Shown: positions 61,693-64,000 of the stretch, in pieces
How positions within the stretch are numbered: the stretch's first letter is position 1
Layout of the letters: every line of letters begins with the position of its first letter
Assembly: GCF_028771845.1 (NCBI RefSeq)
Contig: NZ_CP118270.1
Span: 3,410,001 to 3,474,000, forward strand
Direction of reading: 5' to 3'
Length of the DNA stretch: 64,000 bases
Source: Paenibacillus marchantiae
GTDB taxonomy: Bacteria > Bacillota > Bacilli > Paenibacillales > Paenibacillaceae
The notes under the pieces: model-generated
Seen by the model: only the letters and a program-made list of their open reading frames with translations
What the model was told of the DNA's origin: nothing
The model's database searches: none
Position numbers and translations under genes: made by a program

Positions 61693-63765
61693 ATGACATA
61701 CAAATATCCACCTGTGAGTTCCAAAGCACCTCATATGTTACATGGTGCAGATTATAACCCGGAGCAATGGCTACGCTATCCTGAAGTCCTTGAGGAAGAT
61801 ATCCGATTGATGAAGCTTGCCAAATGTAATGTGATGTCCATTGGCATCTTCTCATGGGTATCCCTTGAACCGGAGGAAGGCGTGTACACGTTTGAATGGC
61901 TGGATCAAGTGCTGGATCGTTTTGCGGCCAATGGAATTTATGCATTTCTGGCTACCCCAAGCGGTGCTAGACCTGCCTGGATGTCGGCCAAGTATCCAGA
62001 AGTGTTGCGTGTTGGGGCCAATCGGGTTCGCAACCTGCATGGCTTCCGTCACAACCATTGTTACACATCTCCGGTATACCGAGAGAAGGTTACTGCAATC
62101 AATACAAAACTTGCAGAACGTTACTCGGATCATCCGGCAGTAATTGGCTGGCACATTTCCAATGAATTTGGCGGGGATTGCCACTGTGATTATTGTCAGG
62201 ATGCTTTTCGCGGCTGGGTGAAAAACAAATACGGCACACTGGACGAGTTGAATCACTCTTGGTGGACGACATTCTGGAGCCATACCGTGACAGACTGGAA
62301 ACAAGTGGAGTCTCCTGCCCCGCATGGAGAGACACAGGTCCATGCGATGAATCTGGACTGGCGCAGGTTTGTCACCGATCAGACCGCTGATTTTATCGTG
62401 CACGAAACGAAACCGCTTAAGGCCAAAAATCCCGAACTGCCGGTAACGACCAACCTGATGGAGTTTTATGAAGGATTGAACTACTGGAAATTCGCTGACA
62501 TTCTGGATTTTCTGTCATGGGACAGTTATCCGACATGGCATGATGCGGACGAAGAAGATACACTGGCATCCAGAGTGGCGATGATGCATGATATCGTTCG
62601 TTCCATCAAGGGCGGGCAGCCGTTTCTATTGATGGAGAGCACACCAAGCTCAACTAACTGGCAAGAGACCAGCAAATTGAAACGTCCGGGTATGCATTTG
62701 CTGGCATCTCTGCAAGCAGTAGCACACGGCTCGGACAGTGTACAGTACTTCCAGTGGAGGAAGAGTCGGGGTTCCAGTGAAAAGCTTCATGGAGCGGTTG
62801 TAGATCATGTTGGTCATGAACATACCCGCGTGTTCCAGGATGTAACTGACGTAGGAGCAGCACTAGAAGGAATGCAGGCGGTGGTTGGAACGTCCGTTCC
62901 GGCTGAGGTTGCCATCATCTTCGACTGGGAAAACCGCTGGGCAGTAAAGGATTCCCAAGGGCCGCGTAACATCGGAGTGAAGTACGAGCAGACGGTCGAA
63001 TGGCATTATGATGCCTTTTGGAAAAAAGGTGTGCCTGTGGATGTCATCGACATGGACGCTGATCTCTCCAAGTACAAACTGCTCATCGCACCTATGCTCT
63101 ATCTGGTACGTGAAGGCGTGGGCGAACGCATTGAGCGATTCGTGGAAAATGGCGGTACATTTGTGGCCACGTATTGGTCAGGTATCGTAAATGAGAATGA
63201 TCTGTGCTTCCTTGGAGGATTCCCTGGACCGCTTCGCAAGACACTAGGGATCTGGTCAGAAGAGATCGACGGCTTGCATGACCGTGATCTGAATGGGGTT
63301 GTGCCTGTGAAGGATAATGAGCTTCAACTGAATGCCGAATATGATGCTTTCGAATTATGTGACCTGATTCATCTGGAAGGTGCAGAAGCTCTGGCGACAT
63401 ATCGCTCCGACTTCTATGCCGGACGGCCTGCTTTGACCGTTAATCGTCTTGGTTCAGGTAAAGCCTATTATATGGCTACACGTTTCAAAGCTCCATTTTA
63501 CGATGATTTCTATGGCAGTCTAATCGCTGATCTGGGTATAGAGCGTGCTCTTGAAACTCAGCTTCCTGCTGGAGTTACGGCACACATTCGTACAGATGGC
63601 ACAGCGGATTATGTATTTGTGCAGAACTACACACCGGAGACGAAGCAAGTACAACTGGACAACCAGTCCTATCGTGATCTGCTGAGTGATGATGCTGTAG
63701 AGGGCAGCCTGGATTTGCAACCATATGATATCCGAGTACTGCGCAGAGCGGCTGAGCGTAAATAA
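61693..63765 (+). CDS. ganA: Beta-galactosidase, GH42
   Basis: A 690-residue beta-galactosidase that removes galactose from beta-1,4-galactooligosaccharides. TIM barrel with YNPEQW near the start, SIGIFSWVSLEPEEG, acid/base Glu in HISNEFGGDC, the Cys cluster CHCDYC that binds zinc in the family, and nucleophile Glu in LLMESTPSS. Middle trimerisation and C-terminal beta domains are full length. No signal peptide. AAGGAG precedes the ATG. It is the last gene of the galactan operon and ends before a strong terminator. The pair with GH53 is the same as GanA/GanB of Bacillus. Confidence 0.95.
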   Translation: MTYKYPPVSSKAPHMLHGADYNPEQWLRYPEVLEEDIRLMKLAKCNVMSIGIFSWVSLEPEEGVYTFEWLDQVLDRFAANGIYAFLATPSGARPAWMSAKYPEVLRVGANRVRNLHGFRHNHCYTSPVYREKVTAINTKLAERYSDHPAVIGWHISNEFGGDCHCDYCQDAFRGWVKNKYGTLDELNHSWWTTFWSHTVTDWKQVESPAPHGETQVHAMNLDWRRFVTDQTADFIVHETKPLKAKNPELPVTTNLMEFYEGLNYWKFADILDFLSWDSYPTWHDADEEDTLASRVAMMHDIVRSIKGGQPFLLMESTPSSTNWQETSKLKRPGMHLLASLQAVAHGSDSVQYFQWRKSRGSSEKLHGAVVDHVGHEHTRVFQDVTDVGAALEGMQAVVGTSVPAEVAIIFDWENRWAVKDSQGPRNIGVKYEQTVEWHYDAFWKKGVPVDVIDMDADLSKYKLLIAPMLYLVREGVGERIERFVENGGTFVATYWSGIVNENDLCFLGGFPGPLRKTLGIWSEEIDGLHDRDLNGVVPVKDNELQLNAEYDAFELCDLIHLEGAEALATYRSDFYAGRPALTVNRLGSGKAYYMATRFKAPFYDDFYGSLIADLGIERALETQLPAGVTAHIRTDGTADYVFVQNYTPETKQVQLDNQSYRDLLSDDAVEGSLDLQPYDIRVLRRAAERK

Positions 63766-63880
63766 TATATTTGTTACTCATTTGGCTGAAAAATGTAGGG
63801 ATAACAGCGATCGGAAGGTTGTTCTATCATCGGAGTGGCAAGTGTAAATATTCTTTAGTTTAACTTATATAGTGTGCAGA

Positions 63881-63930
63881 AGGGCCACCCTTAACGTCTC
63901 GATCAGACGGAGAGGGTGGCCCTTTTTGTC
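63881..63930. terminator. Intrinsic terminator after locus D
   Basis: Perfect 12-bp stem AAGGGCCACCCT (63881-63892) with AGGGTGGCCCTT (63914-63925) and a second inner stem GTCT/AGAC, then TTTTT. The last 70 bases of the window (63931-64000) hold no gene that I can support. Confidence 0.9.
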
Positions 63931-64000
63931 GTATTTAGATCACACTGAGCACTTTTTTTGGGCAAGATAAAGGATAAACGTGTCCGCGCAGCGAAGACAA

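Noticed and set aside
1-64000. CRISPR arrays, phage, integrase, transposase, toxin-antitoxin or restriction genes
   Set aside because: I looked for regularly spaced repeats and the typical motifs of these systems and found none.

Overview
This window is chromosomal DNA from a Gram-positive, endospore-former-type Bacillales bacterium, most likely a Paenibacillus. The evidence is the combination of several YesM/YesN-type two-component systems with Lpl/Ytc-type sugar ABC importers, strong GGAGG ribosome sites with frequent GTG/TTG starts, intrinsic terminators with long T-tracts, and orthologues of Bacillus proteins (YqzE, YqhG, YqhH, YwbE, a YneQ-like protein). I saw no rRNA, tRNA, CRISPR array, insertion sequence or prophage gene.

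Layout. (A) 1-11061: a GH36 alpha-galactosidase cut by the left edge, a lone YesM-type kinase on the minus strand, an importer (two permeases and a lipoprotein), a GH95-like hydrolase on the minus strand and a divergent AraC regulator. (13 kb housekeeping block) 11138-22410: a YibQ-like deacetylase overlapping tail-to-tail with a cell-wall amidase, yqzE, an exported protein of unknown function, yqhG-yqhH, a HAD phosphatase behind a near-perfect 30-bp palindrome, msrA, a flavin reductase and an OatA-like acyltransferase. (B) 22572-31950: binding protein, two permeases, YesM/YesN pair and a GH2 beta-mannosidase. (Redox, efflux and mixed block) 32053-44493: FAD monooxygenase, flavodoxin-like reductase with a divergent MarR, a YneQ-like protein, a Na+/H+ antiporter, an aldo/keto reductase, a polysaccharide deacetylase, an EmrAB-like efflux pair, a single-span membrane protein, ywbE, a DUF4269 protein and a large anion-type transporter. 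(C) 44862-52051: YesM/YesN, two permeases and a lipoprotein with no hydrolase. (D) 53042-63765: YesM/YesN, lipoprotein, two permeases, a GH53 galactanase and a GH42 beta-galactosidase.

How it works together. Loci A-D look like four carbohydrate utilisation units: a membrane kinase senses a sugar or its loaded binding protein, the YesN-type AraC-family regulator activates the importer, and the imported oligosaccharide is cut inside the cell by enzymes without signal peptides. D fits beta-1,4-galactan, B fits mannosides, and A probably fits a galactose/fucose-like side-chain substrate. None of the four importers has its own ATPase, so a shared MsmX/UgpC-type ATPase elsewhere is implied. Sites resembling CcpA cre boxes lie before loci B and C and before the GH2 gene.

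I found no clearly new defence or mobile system. The most worthwhile leads are regulatory (palindromes at 17721-17750, 9985-10022 and 53042-53161), the kinase in locus A that lacks a partner, the all-intracellular galactan route, and several unstudied conserved proteins.
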